The notes below the pieces were generated by a model. It saw only the letters and a program-made list of their open reading frames with translations. It was not told the DNA's origin and did no database searches. From Thuidium tamariscinum (Eukaryota > Streptophyta > Bryopsida > Hypnales > Thuidiaceae), in contig OX344753.2 of assembly GCA_947034885.2 (NCBI GenBank), positions 9,300,001-9,364,000 of the forward strand: 64,000 bases of DNA, in the 5' to 3' direction. The number at the start of each line of letters is the position of its first letter. The first letter of the stretch is position 1. Shown here in pieces: positions 45,463 to 56,252 of this stretch. The position numbers and the translations under genes are program-made.

Positions 45463-46780
45463 TCCCTAAACATTCAAATTCATCTCCAAGAAATGAAATT
45501 ATTTTAGAAAAATCATCATAAAGGATGATTGCAAGAAAGACCGGTACTATTTTGCGTCACACTTTGAATGACGGAGTTATTATTGATTATAACTTTTAAA
45601 GTATGAACCATATTAACTTGAAATTTTGACTGAAGATGTCTGATATGACAACAATAAAATTCCTTATTTTTCAGAAATTTTCAAAAATCATTTTATAATT
45701 AAATTTCAATTAAGCTAATTTGTCACACTTTGCGGTTTAGGGTTTTTTAGTATTGAGGAGCATCCAAAATTAATGATCTAAAGCTGAAATTTTTGTGGCC
45801 TATTCCCATACTAGGTAGGCATGTTTCCACCTAAGGAAATTTCAAAAATCATTATTCTCTTTCCTCTACATGTGCACAAATAGGCCTCCCTTGCTCACAT
45901 ACTTTTGAACATTTAAGATGGTTTTGAGATCATTCTTTTGGTGAAATATCTTCATCATAAATTTCTCCCAAATTGAAAATTTTTAGTTTAAAAAAAAATT
46001 CTTTTTCCTATTTTTTACAAATTAAAATGTCAAAGTACCTATTTTCATGAAAATTTGCACTTTTCTAGTTCTCCTACTTAGAGAATTTTTCTACACTTTT
46101 CCTTCCTAGGGTACCTTCTTCTTAGAGGTATATACATGAAACATATTTTTTACATTTAAAAAAAATTGTTTTTCTAATTATACAGTACTCCCGAAAATTT
46201 CAACAGTATTGTGAAAAACGCTACATAAATCGGTTTGTCTTTCTTGCAATGACCCTAAAGTACTATTTGGAAGAATATTTAGGAAGTGAGATGCAAATAA
46301 AAGTTTTAGAGTTTGACTTTTAGATTCTATCCACATGGTTAGATTCACCAAAGCTATCACCAATATTTCCTATAAATTTTGAAAGGAAAAATTGATTTTT
46401 TTTGCTAGATTCAATTACAAGAAAAATATTGTCATTTTTGAGTAAATTTTTATTAGAATGGATTTGAAATGAAGTTCTCTTGATACAATGATTTTTTGAA
46501 ATTTTTGTATTCTTTGATTTTGTAACTTCATTTATGCAATTCCAAGTTTAAAATAAAGTCAATGCAATTTTGGTTTGGTCAACCACTTGACAAACTTCCA
46601 CATTTGTAATTTTAGAAAAATATGTACTCTAATTACATCAAACCCAACCCTTGGATGGGACAACAACTTGATAAAGTATGTCTGAAAATTAGGATGACTT
46701 TCATCCAAGCTATAATGAGAAAAAAATCTAATCTTCAATCTATACATCATCCATAAATTGAATGTCAAAGCACTTCAAGG
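45463..46780. mobile_element. TTAA-flanked element, sub-family B, interrupted by a GGGTGATTGC-family element
   Basis: The left end is TTAA (45459-45462) followed by TCCCTAAACATTC. The right end is CTTCAAGG followed by TTAA (46781-46784). The halves outside 45523-46255 align with the copy at 38660-39223. The interior has no transposase frame. Confidence 0.65.
45523..46255. mobile_element. GGGTGATTGC-family element nested in a TTAA element (4-bp TSD TAAA)
   Basis: The ends GGATGATTGCAAGAAAGAC and GGGTCATTGCAAGAAAGAC (reverse-complemented) are flanked by TAAA (45519-45522 and 46256-46259). The host copy at 38660-39223 reads straight through the junction. The element is 733 bp, non-coding, and the best-preserved non-foldback member. 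Confidence 0.85.
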
Positions 46781-46784
46781 TTAA

Positions 46785-48489
46785 AAAATACATTTTGCCA
46801 AGCCTTATTTCAAACTTAGAGCTTTTTGTCTACTCCAAACTTCCTTCAAGAACACTTTACTTAGTCATCAACTACTCAAATTAGATTGAAACTATATCAA
46901 CTCCAATCTTACCTTCAAGAACACTTTAATTTGTTGTTTGAAGTGTTCAAATTAGATTGAAGAAAACACCTATGAGATTGTTGTGAAAGTGGCCAAGAAA
47001 GTTGTAATGAAGAAAATGAAAAGTTAATTATAGCTTAAATAGTTTACATGAATTTGTTGACCCACATAAATTGAAAACTTGACTATGCTCAATTCATTTT
47101 GGGGGGACTCCATGCAATTCAATCAAAGAAATTAGTGGTTCAAGAAGAAGCTCCATTAAAACAATTGAAATTCACCACATGCTTACCATTGTATAAATCA
47201 TAAGACTAGTAAAAAATTAGCGTCTACACAATTTCTAACAACATAATATTATTCAAAAATCCACACCACTAAATGTCCTCCACAATCAATACCAATACGA
47301 GAAATATTTCGCCAATCACCTATTGAAAATTCAACCAACAAATCATGCATAAGGAGAATCTTGTATTGTAAAGTTAACACTACTGAAAAGACATAAAGAA
47401 ATGACAAACATCAAGCTTGAAAATGAAATGGTCCATACAATCCTAACGAAAAAAGAAACATGAATAATCTAACCATAGGTTGCTTTAGAACAAATTATCT
47501 TTGAACAGCATGAATTCGAACGAACCAAAAGCTTCATTGTTGAAGAATGAAGAATACAATGAAGCCTGCATGAAAATTAAAGACATAAAAGACAATCATT
47601 TAATCAGATTCTCACCAGATTTGGTGAAACGTTTGTGATAAATCATTAAAAGAAATTGTATCATCGTCATCTAACTGACAGAACATTCTACAAAATTTGT
47701 CAGACTTGGTAGTCTCCACCAAATTCTTGTCAGCAACCCAGCGAAACATGTAATTCATAAGAATAAGCGTGGTAACGTATCAAGCCCAGCCCAGTAATTG
47801 CAGCAAGAAAAAAAAATGCGCATATACAGTGTACTATACATTTCAAAAAACCTGCAACAACTTAGACTAGCTGCAAGCCCTCCGTCGGCTTGTTCAGATT
47901 ATCCGAAGCCGAACTTGGCTTAAATGTTACAATTCCTCAGTAGCAACACTCCATCCCTCATGAGAAATCCGTGCACCGCAAGGAAGGCAGGCGATGGACT
48001 TCACCAGCAGATCGATCACCGCTCGGCAGAACTCATCATCGACACATAATTCCGAGCCAAGCTCACAATCTGTCTGTGAAGTACTCCGTAATTAATTCCA
48101 AGTGGGCGACGGGAAACTCCAGTGATCATGAGCACGCCCCAAACGTCTCAACCTTGGATCAATCCAGTGCTTAATTACAATTCACAGAACTCACTACACT
48201 TGCTCGATCACATGAGAACAAAGTTCTACAGTTCCAATGCATTCATGTGCTTAAGGTCGTGTCGACATTCCGATGTTTCTTGCCGTCTCCGCAGTACTTC
48301 AATGTTTGGAGCTGTATCCACTTGCATGCAAGAAACAAGGAGAATATGTTGGCTCGGGATCCCAAGGGGAGGAGGCTTCGCAATGACAGAAGCTACCCCG
48401 AGGAGAATTTGAGTTGCTACCTTTACTTGAGAAGGAAGCCAGTGTAACAAGGACGGAGTTGCTTGTTTTGATTTGGAATGTGAGTGTTT
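46785..48489. other. AT-rich intergenic DNA, then 3' flank of the receptor kinase gene
   Basis: No supportable gene is present to about 47,900. The GC-moderate part from about 47,900 to 48,489 is probably the kinase 3' UTR and terminator on the minus strand. Confidence 0.45.
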
Positions 48490-51406
48490 CTACCGGACGT
48501 GCCACTCAACAGGAAACTTCTCGAAGCCTCGTCCCGGAATGACCGCCCACCTCACCACCACCCAGAAATCCAGCGTACGTATGGACTCATTCCAATGTCG
48601 CCACACAGTTTCCTCCTCTCGCACGCTCCATCGCGTTTCAGAGCTTTGTCTGTGCAGCAATCCCAGTCTCATCAACTTCGATTGCACCCTCACGTCACGC
48701 ACAACGCCGTGAAAATCCCCTTGAGCGCCGCGCAGAAGGATTACGTCGCCTTGAACTGGCCACGGGGGGATGCACTTGTGGCTGGAACCCAAAGTGTGCG
48801 CGCTTGCGAGTCGAGTGTCATGGGAGCTTCGGTACTGGCTCACGTCTTGCACGGCAGCTGGGAGCGCGGGCTCCAGCTTGAAGTTGTCCATGTCAGTTTC
48901 TGGTCTGGAATGGAGATTTGAGTGTGAGTTGGGAGATTCCAGGACTCGCGGCGACTCCGTGACGGCGGGCAAGCGCGAGGGGATGACGGGAGTGGTCGCG
49001 GCGGGCGTCATGCGGTGGTAGTAATCGTTGCGCATGTCTTTCTGAAGCTCACTGAGAATGGGATCGTGCTCGTTCGACCAGGAATTCTTGCGACTGTCTT
49101 CGCGACTGGACTTGGAGTCTTTGCTGTCGCGGCGGAGGTCGCTTCTGGGGTCGCTTCTGGGGTCGCTCCTGCTGTCGCGTCTGAGATCGCTGTTGGTGTC
49201 GCTGTTCTGGCGGTCCTTGTTGGTGTCGCCGTTCTGGTGGTCCTTGTTGGGCTTGGTGTCGATCCCGCTCGCGGCGAAGGCCGTGACGAGACGGCGAGGG
49301 GGATTGATGGCGGATTGCCGCGCGTTCAGAGGCTCCGGCTCGACGTGACCTTGGAGCATGTGCACTACGCGGCTCATGGAGGGACGGGCTGCAGGGTCGT
49401 CTTGGATGCAGAGCAAGGCGACGTGAATGGCGCGCATGGCGTCTTCCTTGTGGAAATACTCGACCTCCTCCACGTGGAGACGCTTGTCCAGAAGCTCCAT
49501 GGTGCGCCCCTCGCTCATGAGTTTAAAAGCCCACGCTGGGAAGTACCACTGTTCCTTGCCCAGGGAGAAGTTGGTATTCTCGCGACCGCTGATGAGCTCC
49601 AGTAGCACCATGCCGAAGCTGTAGACGTCCGTTTTCGCAGTCACGGCGGCTTGCGGGAGCAGCCACTCGGGAGCCAGATACCCCGGCGTACCCCGCATGC
49701 TCGTCACCACGCGGCTCTGTTCCCTGTTCATCAGCTTCGCCAGCCCGAAATCGGATAACTGATAATGCCACAGCCACAACAATAACAACAGAATTGGGTA
49801 AAGTCGAGGTTTCAGGGTTCTCAGGGTTGACAAAATTCGAGTGATCATATTGAGAATAGTCATAATTCAGACAGGGTCGAATTCCAGGTCGATGCAGAGG
49901 ACAGCGAAACCCTAAACAGAGGGTGTGTACCTTAGGGCAGAATTGATGATCGAGGAGGATGTTCTCGGGCTTGACGTCCAAATGAATAATGTGATCGCTG
50001 CATTCTTCGTGAAGGTAAGCCAAAGCTCTCGCCGTCCCGAGCGCGATGTTCAGCCTTTGCTCCCAATCGAGCAGCTTCTCGCCCTGTTTCTTCCCAAACA
50101 GCCAGCTATCCAAGCTGCCGTTGGGCATGTACTCGTACACGAGCAAGCGATGCGAGCCTTCCGAGCAGAAGCCGTGCAACCGGACCAGGTTGAGGTGTCG
50201 GATGGCGCCCATGGAAGCCACTTCCGCCCGAAACTGCTTCTCGCCTTGCACGGACGCCTTCTCCAGCATCTTCACCGCCACCCGGATGCCATTCGGAAGC
50301 GTGCCCTCGTAGACGGACCCAAATGCGCCGTCGCCCAGCTTCTGGTAGTAGTTCTTGGTGGCTTTCTGGAGCTTCGAGTAGGAGAATCGGGGCGGCAGAA
50401 TGGTGACGGTGTCCAGAAACTCCGAAGGGGATTCGTTTCCCTTCTTCCCCGCACACAAAACGACCACCACCGAAATCCCTGCCAGGCTCATCAGCATCCC
50501 AGCAGCCGCAACGACGAAGACGCGCCATTGGAACCCTGCAGCCTTGCGAACTCCGCTCTGCCGCAGTGCCCGGCGTCCCTTGAATTCGATTGCACCCGTC
50601 CACCTCGCTTGATCCACAAGTGGCGAGATGCGCAAAGCAAAGTCGACCATCCGTGGAGTATGCAATTTGCGGAGATCATTCTCTCGTCGACTAACCGCAA
50701 CGTCGTAGTAGGCTGCCTGCGATTGTCGCCGCACGTCCCTATTATTACTTGACAAGCCGCCTGTCCACTCCACGACGCCCAAAACTCCTGACAACGACCT
50801 CTCCTTCGATTCGGGATAAAATTTCCCGCTAACGGTGTCCGTGATGGTGAGCCTGCAAGGCTTGTTGACATGCAGACACTCAGCCTGCGTTTGCACTGAC
50901 GCCGGCCAAACCGACGACGATCGGTTCGCAAGATACAAAGACAACGAAACTGTAGCATCGACTATGAGCGCACACTCACGGCCGGCATTTCCTCCACCTA
51001 CAATGTAGCTGAAAGTGGAGGAAGTGCGAACGCGCAGACAAAAGTCTCCAGCCGGGACAATTCTCTTCCCCTGGTCATCCAAGTCGCCACCACCACCGTG
51101 AATGCTGCAATTCAAGTTACGACTCCTCGTAATCTCTACACTAGTATTCTGAGGCCATGCCCACTCACAGCATTGCAAAAAATGTGTTCTACTCCCATCA
51201 GTCCAGAGATTGTCGTACGTCACTTTCACCACACCATGATCGTGATCGTGCGGAACGAAAAGCTCCACGGAAGTCGCAATATTACTGTACTTCTTCGGAT
51301 TAGAGTGCGCTTCACCAGCAACTTGCAACAACAGAAGCGAAACCACCCAGCCGATGGACCAGCAGCTGCTGACCCACGACGACGAAATCCTCATCGCTGC
51401 TATCAT
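48490..51406 (-). CDS. Receptor-like kinase (SD/LRK10L-type kinase domain, unfamiliar ectodomain), 2 exons
   Basis: Exons 51406-49931 and 49758-48490 join in phase 0 (CCTAAG|GTACAC; ATTATCAG|TTATCC) to give about 914 residues; the ATG at 51394 is an alternative start. A signal peptide (about 5-33) is followed by a 260-residue ectodomain with about eight cysteines and N-glycosylation sequons. It does not look like a B-lectin, LRR, malectin or WAK domain. A transmembrane helix lies at about 295-318. The kinase has the glycine loop LGDGAFGSVYEG (357-368), lysine 379 (VAVK), glutamate 395, HLDVKPEN (475-482), DFG (495-497) and GYLAPEW. The Arg before the catalytic Asp is replaced by Leu, making it a non-RD kinase. 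The kinase resembles plant S-domain-2 and LRK10-like receptors. The tail of about 250 residues is polar and carries short SDPRSDPRSD-like repeats. The single intron falls just before the DFG motif. A further C-terminal intron cannot be excluded. It should act at the plasma membrane in signal perception. Confidence 0.88.
49120..49260 (-). repeat. Short in-frame repeats in the kinase tail
   Basis: The coding DNA here contains a run of near-identical short units encoding SDPRSD, RRDS and QNSDTN/QNGDTN repeats. They lie in the cytoplasmic tail after the kinase domain. Such units are prone to slippage and probably vary in number among alleles. Confidence 0.6.
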
Positions 51407-52100
51407 CAATGGCAGAGTATGCCCGTCAAAGAGGCACTCCCGTCCCAACGTCTCAATCCAGCCCAAGACGACATTTGATTTCTCTTCCTAGCTTGTCCGA
51501 TCCTCGAACATTTCTGCAGTCTGATCAACTGACAGTCGCCTACTCCAAGCTGCCGGCTGCTGTCTACTTCTTCAGTTTGCCCAGCTTGAAGCCAGCCCTA
51601 TTCTGACTCTACTCCGACTCTACTGCGAAATAAGATGAGTGCGCTTGCAACGGCGAGTGCTTAAAGAAATGCGCCATCGCTCGCCATGAAATAGAATTCG
51701 TGGAGATGGATATGGAATCGATGGTATCTTTCTTCTTCTCCGAAATAAGAGATGGTGCTTCCTTCGCTTACAGCGACTCAGTCGCTACCTGCAAATGGTT
51801 TTGCAACGAGTTTGAAACGGGATTGCAGATTTATCTACAAGCTGATCGGGCAGAGTGAAAGTGCACCAGATACGAGGCAAGTGAGCCATGCAGTCGACTA
51901 CCGAGGCACGTTGGCGAGGAATCAGTGAGAGGCAATGGTCGCGCCCCAGAATACGTGCGGCGTCACGTGTGACGCAGTGCTCACTGTACACGCCACCGAC
52001 CGATGGTCGTACACCGCCAGTTTAGGGCGAGCAGTTGGCTAGTACGTGTCCCACTCCCCACCGTTGCACGCCCAACTTGGCATGCTCAAATTCCCCATCT
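51407..52100 (-). promoter_or_regulatory. 5' flank of the receptor-like kinase gene
   Basis: This GC-moderate stretch lies upstream of the kinase start on the minus strand. Short open frames on both strands show no recognisable protein. A precise promoter element could not be assigned. The AT-rich background resumes at about 52,080. Confidence 0.35.
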
Positions 52101-52101
52101 A

Positions 52102-52525
52102 ATTTTGAAGAATTGGCCCTCAATTTCCTTGTCCCTCATCTTTGTTTATTAACCCCTGAACGACGAGCCGGTGGCCGTGGAAATGAGGAATTTTGATACC
52201 ATGGAAATCATTGGTTCAAAAAATTCTAAAAGCACTCGTTGGAAGTTAAAGCACTGTAGAAGATCTTCCTTTTCCACCCCTAATTCCGAGGATGAATGAT
52301 TGCTATTTTGTCCTACATAGAAAGATTCTCTCGTGTTCATCGACCTCAAAATGGCTTCGGCGTCGTTTAAGGGTTAAACACAGCTCATAGTTAGTTGAAT
52401 GACCACTCATCAAGTAAAATAATAGTTCGTTTTGAAGATTTGGTCCTCAATTTCCTTGTCTTTCATCCTTGCTTATCAAACACAACCTATAGTTAGTTGA
52501 ATGACTACTCATCAAGTAAAATAAA
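52102..52525. repeat. Direct duplication of about 97 bp, first copy split by a transposon
   Basis: The sequence 52102-52148 plus 52378-52428 matches 52429-52525 (shared CTCAATTTCCTTGTC, TAGTTAGTTGAATGA, ACTCATCAAGTAAAATAA). The first copy is interrupted exactly at TTAA by the element at 52153-52373. The second copy has a single TCAA there. Confidence 0.85.
52153..52373. mobile_element. TTAA-flanked MITE, sub-family C (221 bp)
   Basis: The ends CCCCTGAACGACG and CCCTTAAACGACG (reverse-complemented) are 13-bp inverted repeats. TTAA flanks both sides (52149-52152 and 52374-52377). The neighbouring duplicate at 52429-52525 provides the empty site. The interior is homologous to the element at 61729-61957. 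Confidence 0.88.
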
Positions 52526-53281
52526 GGACAAAGCAATTAAACTTATGATGACTAGTGATTTCAAGGGCCATTCTTTGATAAGCTATAATCATCTAAAAAG
52601 AAAATATTGTGAAGGGCCAAGAGCACTTTTCATTTATATTTAAAGAGTATCAAAACTAAAGTAAGTAATGATGGCCATGCTCCTAGTAGATGAAAATCTA
52701 AGGGCAAGCTTTTATACTGTGTCAAATGCGACAAGAGTTGTTGAGTTATTTATTAAATCTAAATTTCATTTGTTAAGTTTGGTAATGCTTTCAAAAGGGA
52801 AATGTAACTCCTATACGATTCTCTTTTGATTGTTCCAATTAAATTTTGAAATACATTCAAAGATGCTACTTTCAAATTCTAATTCTAAATCATTCATTCA
52901 AAATCTATTTAATTTGCTAAATTGTTAGCCACTAAAGCAAATCAATAGTTGACCCTCTTTGCTAGTTTTGTAGTAGAGAACCTTCATTATTAATTTGTTG
53001 GAAATGTCTATCCAACCCATTTTTGTTCACTACCTAATTTTATTATTCTACTTTTGGTACCAATTCCATCCAATCCATTATCCAAAAAAACATTCATTTT
53101 GACAAAAATCACTACGAATACATGGTAACGTGTCAATTATTTAATGGTGAACACTCAAGTACCATTGGATATATGGGAAAGTGGTTATGAGTTGCCTTTA
53201 TAAAATGTTCATGACTCCACTTTACAAACAACATTGCAATTTCAAGTCAAACTACTTCAAAATTTCACAAAAATTACAATT
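52526..53281. other. AT-rich intergenic DNA, no gene seen
   Basis: No open frame or terminal repeats of note were seen in this stretch. Confidence 0.55.
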
Positions 53282-53285
53282 TTAA

Positions 53286-53985
53286 CCCCTAAAGGACCAA
53301 GCTACATTTTTTGGCAACATAGCGATTTTTGGCAGCTTACTACGCATGGAGTTTTTGTTTTTTTTTCTTTAAAATTTTCATACAATGTGTGTCCCAGGAG
53401 TAGCTTTAAGACCCAACAATTTTTGTACCTTTTGAGTACATGGTTAAAAAGTTATTGCATGATATGTCATTTTCATTTGATGGTAGGCACTCAGGCAGTC
53501 CGGGCACCCCAAAAAACTTCTTCAAAAAACACTTTTTAAAATATTTGAAATTGATTCTTTACATTTATATACATATGGTAAGCTTTGAATCAGTCCATTT
53601 GGATTAATTAAATGAAAGTTATGAGGAATTTTAAGGTAGAAGGCTCTTAAATGGAACAGGTTCTAAAATGGTGCCCTATCTTAAATGTATAGTACTTGTA
53701 CATGTTGCTTTTTCATAGTCTTTAGCAATGTATTGACAGTGTACATTCTAGTTAGGGCACCATTTTAGAGCCCTATGCGCTTTCAACTTCAAAATTTGAA
53801 AACTAATTCAAAAAATCTCAGAAAAATATGGAACAACTTGGGTTAGATGTCAATTCTACTTTTATTTCAAGGAAAATTTACTAAAAAATATTTCTAAAAA
53901 ATTAAACCCCCTGAAATTCTGTTTCAGCCCTTAGATGGTCCATTATAGGACCTCCTACCTTAGTTTGTGGGTAGGTATGAATTTC
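53286..53985. mobile_element. TTAA element, sub-family A, right-truncated, with nested TA-flanked MITE
   Basis: The left end is TTAA (53282-53285) followed by CCCCTAAAGGACCAA, identical over 15 bp to the left end of the copy at 57901-58826. Homology runs about 350 bp to the nested insertion at 53634-53960 and then about 20 bp further. The rest of the element and its right end are missing. Confidence 0.7.
53634..53960. mobile_element. Nested TA-flanked MITE (AGGTAGRAGG ends)
   Basis: The ends AGGTAGAAGGCTCTTAAATG and AGGTAGGAGGTCCTATAATG (reverse-complemented) are inverted, with TA on both sides (53632-53633 and 53961-53962). A subterminal inverted pair (TTCTAAAATGGTGCCCTA and its inverse) lies inside. 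The sister copy at 57901-58826 shows the uninterrupted host with one TA. The 327-bp element is non-coding. Confidence 0.75.
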
Positions 53986-54672
53986 AAAGATCAGTTCGCA
54001 TAGCTATTTTGCATGGTAATAGGCTTATCTACCTTATCATACCTTATCATTCTACAAGGGACATTGTGGACACTCGTATAGCCCCTTCCCTCCCCGGTAC
54101 ATTCCCCGGTAAATGAGTAGAGAATCGAAGGTTACGAGACATGCTCCCATGTGCCTGCAGTTGACATGTAAATAAATACAAATGGAAGTTTCCCTGTTGC
54201 GGAGGAAATCGACTGTCAGCACGGCGCCAGATCACTGAACGTGGCCGGCAATCCCCAACTGGGGTTCAGAGTCACATGCAGGCCACCGGAGACGGTCCGT
54301 CCGGCCAGGTGCATGCATGAGCGTCGGATTGGATTGGTGGGGAGGGCGGGAACGGTACGGGACAGCAACTTCCAAGTGCGTGACGGAGGTTCATGTCCAG
54401 AGACCCGCCAGACCGGTATGTGATTAGCACATGCAGGGTGCCGAGCTCCAGTAAAAGTTCCAATCACGATATTTTAAGCTTCCACATGGTGCAAGGAAAG
54501 GGCCAAATGCGGCAACTGCTCTCTGACGCTCTGACAGCAGCCCAAGCCATGGTGCAGCTACAGCCAGACAGCACTCCCAGCAGACCACCACCACCACTGT
54601 ACCGGACAGTACTGTACAGTATCTGAACTCAAGTGCCGTTCTGATGCCGGGGCCGGCTGTGCGGGACTACAC
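53986..54672. other. GC-moderate intergenic segment, no gene recognised
   Basis: From about 54,050 the composition rises and several short frames are open on both strands. None resembles a known protein and no splice structure was found. It could be a promoter region or remnant of a gene lost to transposon insertion. Confidence 0.4.
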
Positions 54673-54675
54673 TAA

Positions 54676-55113
54676 GAGCACTTCCAATGCGCCTCTGGAA
54701 ACAACACAGGAACGGTGCCAATGGGCCATGTAACGTTGCTTTGCAAAAAACCACTCCCCAATGTAGCCGCTACTATCAACTGTATTTCCCAGGGCTCTCC
54801 ATACTAGAGCCCTTGCTTTGCATATTTGGGCGACATGTTGAGCACGGAAAACAACTCTGTGAGCAGATTCTCTGACAACGATGACAGGTGGTGGTGGTTC
54901 CTTGGTTCAAAGCGCAGTCTCACCAAAAGTACGCCGAAAAACTCAACACAAATTCCTCATGAAGATAAAAAAAAGGAGAGTTTGCTGCAATGTCATGCTC
55001 TCGCGTTTGGGCGTGGGACATTGAAAACGAGCCTAGCCCGGTCCATCGTACGGCAACACTCCCGGGCTTCACAAGTTCCCGTGTTGTTTGCAGGATAAGC
55101 ATTGGAAGTGCTC
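54676..55113. mobile_element. PIF/Harbinger-type MITE (3-bp TSD TAA)
   Basis: The ends GAGCACTTCCAATGCGCCTC and GAGCACTTCCAATGCTTATC (reverse-complemented) are identical for the first 15 bases. A second shared block (AACAACACRGGAAC) lies about 15 bases further in. TAA flanks both sides (54673-54675 and 55114-55116), as expected for PIF/Harbinger target duplications (TWA). The 438-bp interior contains open frames that do not resemble transposase. Confidence 0.8.
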
Positions 55114-55121
55114 TAAATCTT

Positions 55122-55766
55122 TATACCTCAAGAGAGGCAATTTGTTTTGTTTTCTTTGATTGTTTGTCACATTGAGATCTCTTGGACCATGCATTCTTAA
55201 GTCGCATTTTTAATACCATTGGAAAGCCTTCAAAGAAGAGGGGTGCATGGGTTTCGTGGCGTTTCAACCTATAATGAAAAAGTTAATTTTTTTTGAATTA
55301 TTTATAGTTCTAAAAATTTAGAAAATTACTTTTACTTGTATTTTGGTTGCAATCTTGGTGCTATTGGAAAGCCCTTGGCAAGGAGGGATGCATAAGCTTG
55401 ATTTCATGGCGTTCTGATCTACAATGAGAAAGTTATTGAATTTTAAAGTTTTAATTAATACATTCAAAAATTAGAAAATTATTTTTACTTTGATTTTGAA
55501 TGTGGCAACGACACAAGGCACACTAGTCTATACCTTAAGATAGGTTGGTTGTTTGTCACATTGAGACAATTAGACCATGCGTCCCCTAGGTGCGTACTTA
55601 GTACCGTAGGAAAACTCTCAGTAAAGAAAGGTGCATGGCTTTGGTTTTGTGGCATTTGCACTCATAGTGAGAAAGTTAATGAATTTTGAAGTTTCAATGT
55701 TTATAAAATTTAGGAAAATTACTGTTACTTTAATTTTGATTGTAGCAATGGCACAAGGCACACTAG
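55122..55766. repeat. Three-unit diverged tandem array
   Basis: The units lie at about 55122-55347, 55348-55528 (lacking its first part) and 55529-55766. Each contains TTGGAAAGC-like, AGGGRTGCAT, ATTTTTGAATTT/AAAGTT and a closing GGCACAAGGCACACTAG-like block. A solo unit is at 21398-21640. The array is non-coding and sits between two MITEs. Confidence 0.7.
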
Positions 55767-55768
55767 TA

Positions 55769-56143
55769 AATAGTGAAATTATGTGATGCTACACTAGTTT
55801 CTTGACATTGGACATTATATAGATCTTTATTGTGGGCTTTATTAGTACTATATAAGAATCCCCTACTTTTAAATTAGTTATTGTTGTAGTTCGAATTGAT
55901 GAGCCCCTCAAGGATGTTACATTGGACAAGTAACTATTCTTGTCCAATTGGACATGTCTCTAGTTCATTTCTTATCCAATTGGACAAGAAATATATTGTA
56001 ATTTGCCCAATGTGACTACACTGGAGCCCCTATGTGTACAAATGGAAGTATTTGTAGAAACATTTTTTGACTTTGATGGTTCATAGAGTAATTGTCTTAG
56101 AATAAGACATCCTAATTGTTAAAGGGATCCTTATTTCACTATT
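55769..56143. mobile_element. TA-flanked MITE, AATAGTGAAATTAGG family, copy 2, with nested hAT-like MITE
   Basis: The ends AATAGTGAAATTATGTGATG and AATAGTGAAATAAGGATCCC (reverse-complemented) are inverted, with TA on both sides (55767-55768 and 56144-56145). It aligns with the copy at 11260-11497 except for the insertion at 55909-56023. Confidence 0.75.
55909..56023. mobile_element. Nested 115-bp hAT-like MITE with perfect 8-bp TSD GAGCCCCT
   Basis: GAGCCCCT flanks both sides (55901-55908 and 56024-56031). The imperfect 26-bp inverted ends begin CAAGGATGTTACATTGG and CAGTGTAGTCACATTGG. The interior has palindromic ATTGGACAAG/CTTGTCCAAT units. The copy at 11260-11497 lacks the insertion. Confidence 0.8.
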
Positions 56144-56252
56144 TAGTGCTATAGTACTACTACAACCCTTTTAACTAATGTTATCAAACCACAAACAATG
56201 GAGTCTTCATTGCAAAGGGACGGAACAAATAATACACACTGGTGATGGGTGT

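Noticed and set aside
49015-50752. Long plus-strand open frames opposite the receptor kinase (196 and 275 codons)
   Set aside because: They are antisense shadows of the GC-rich kinase exons.
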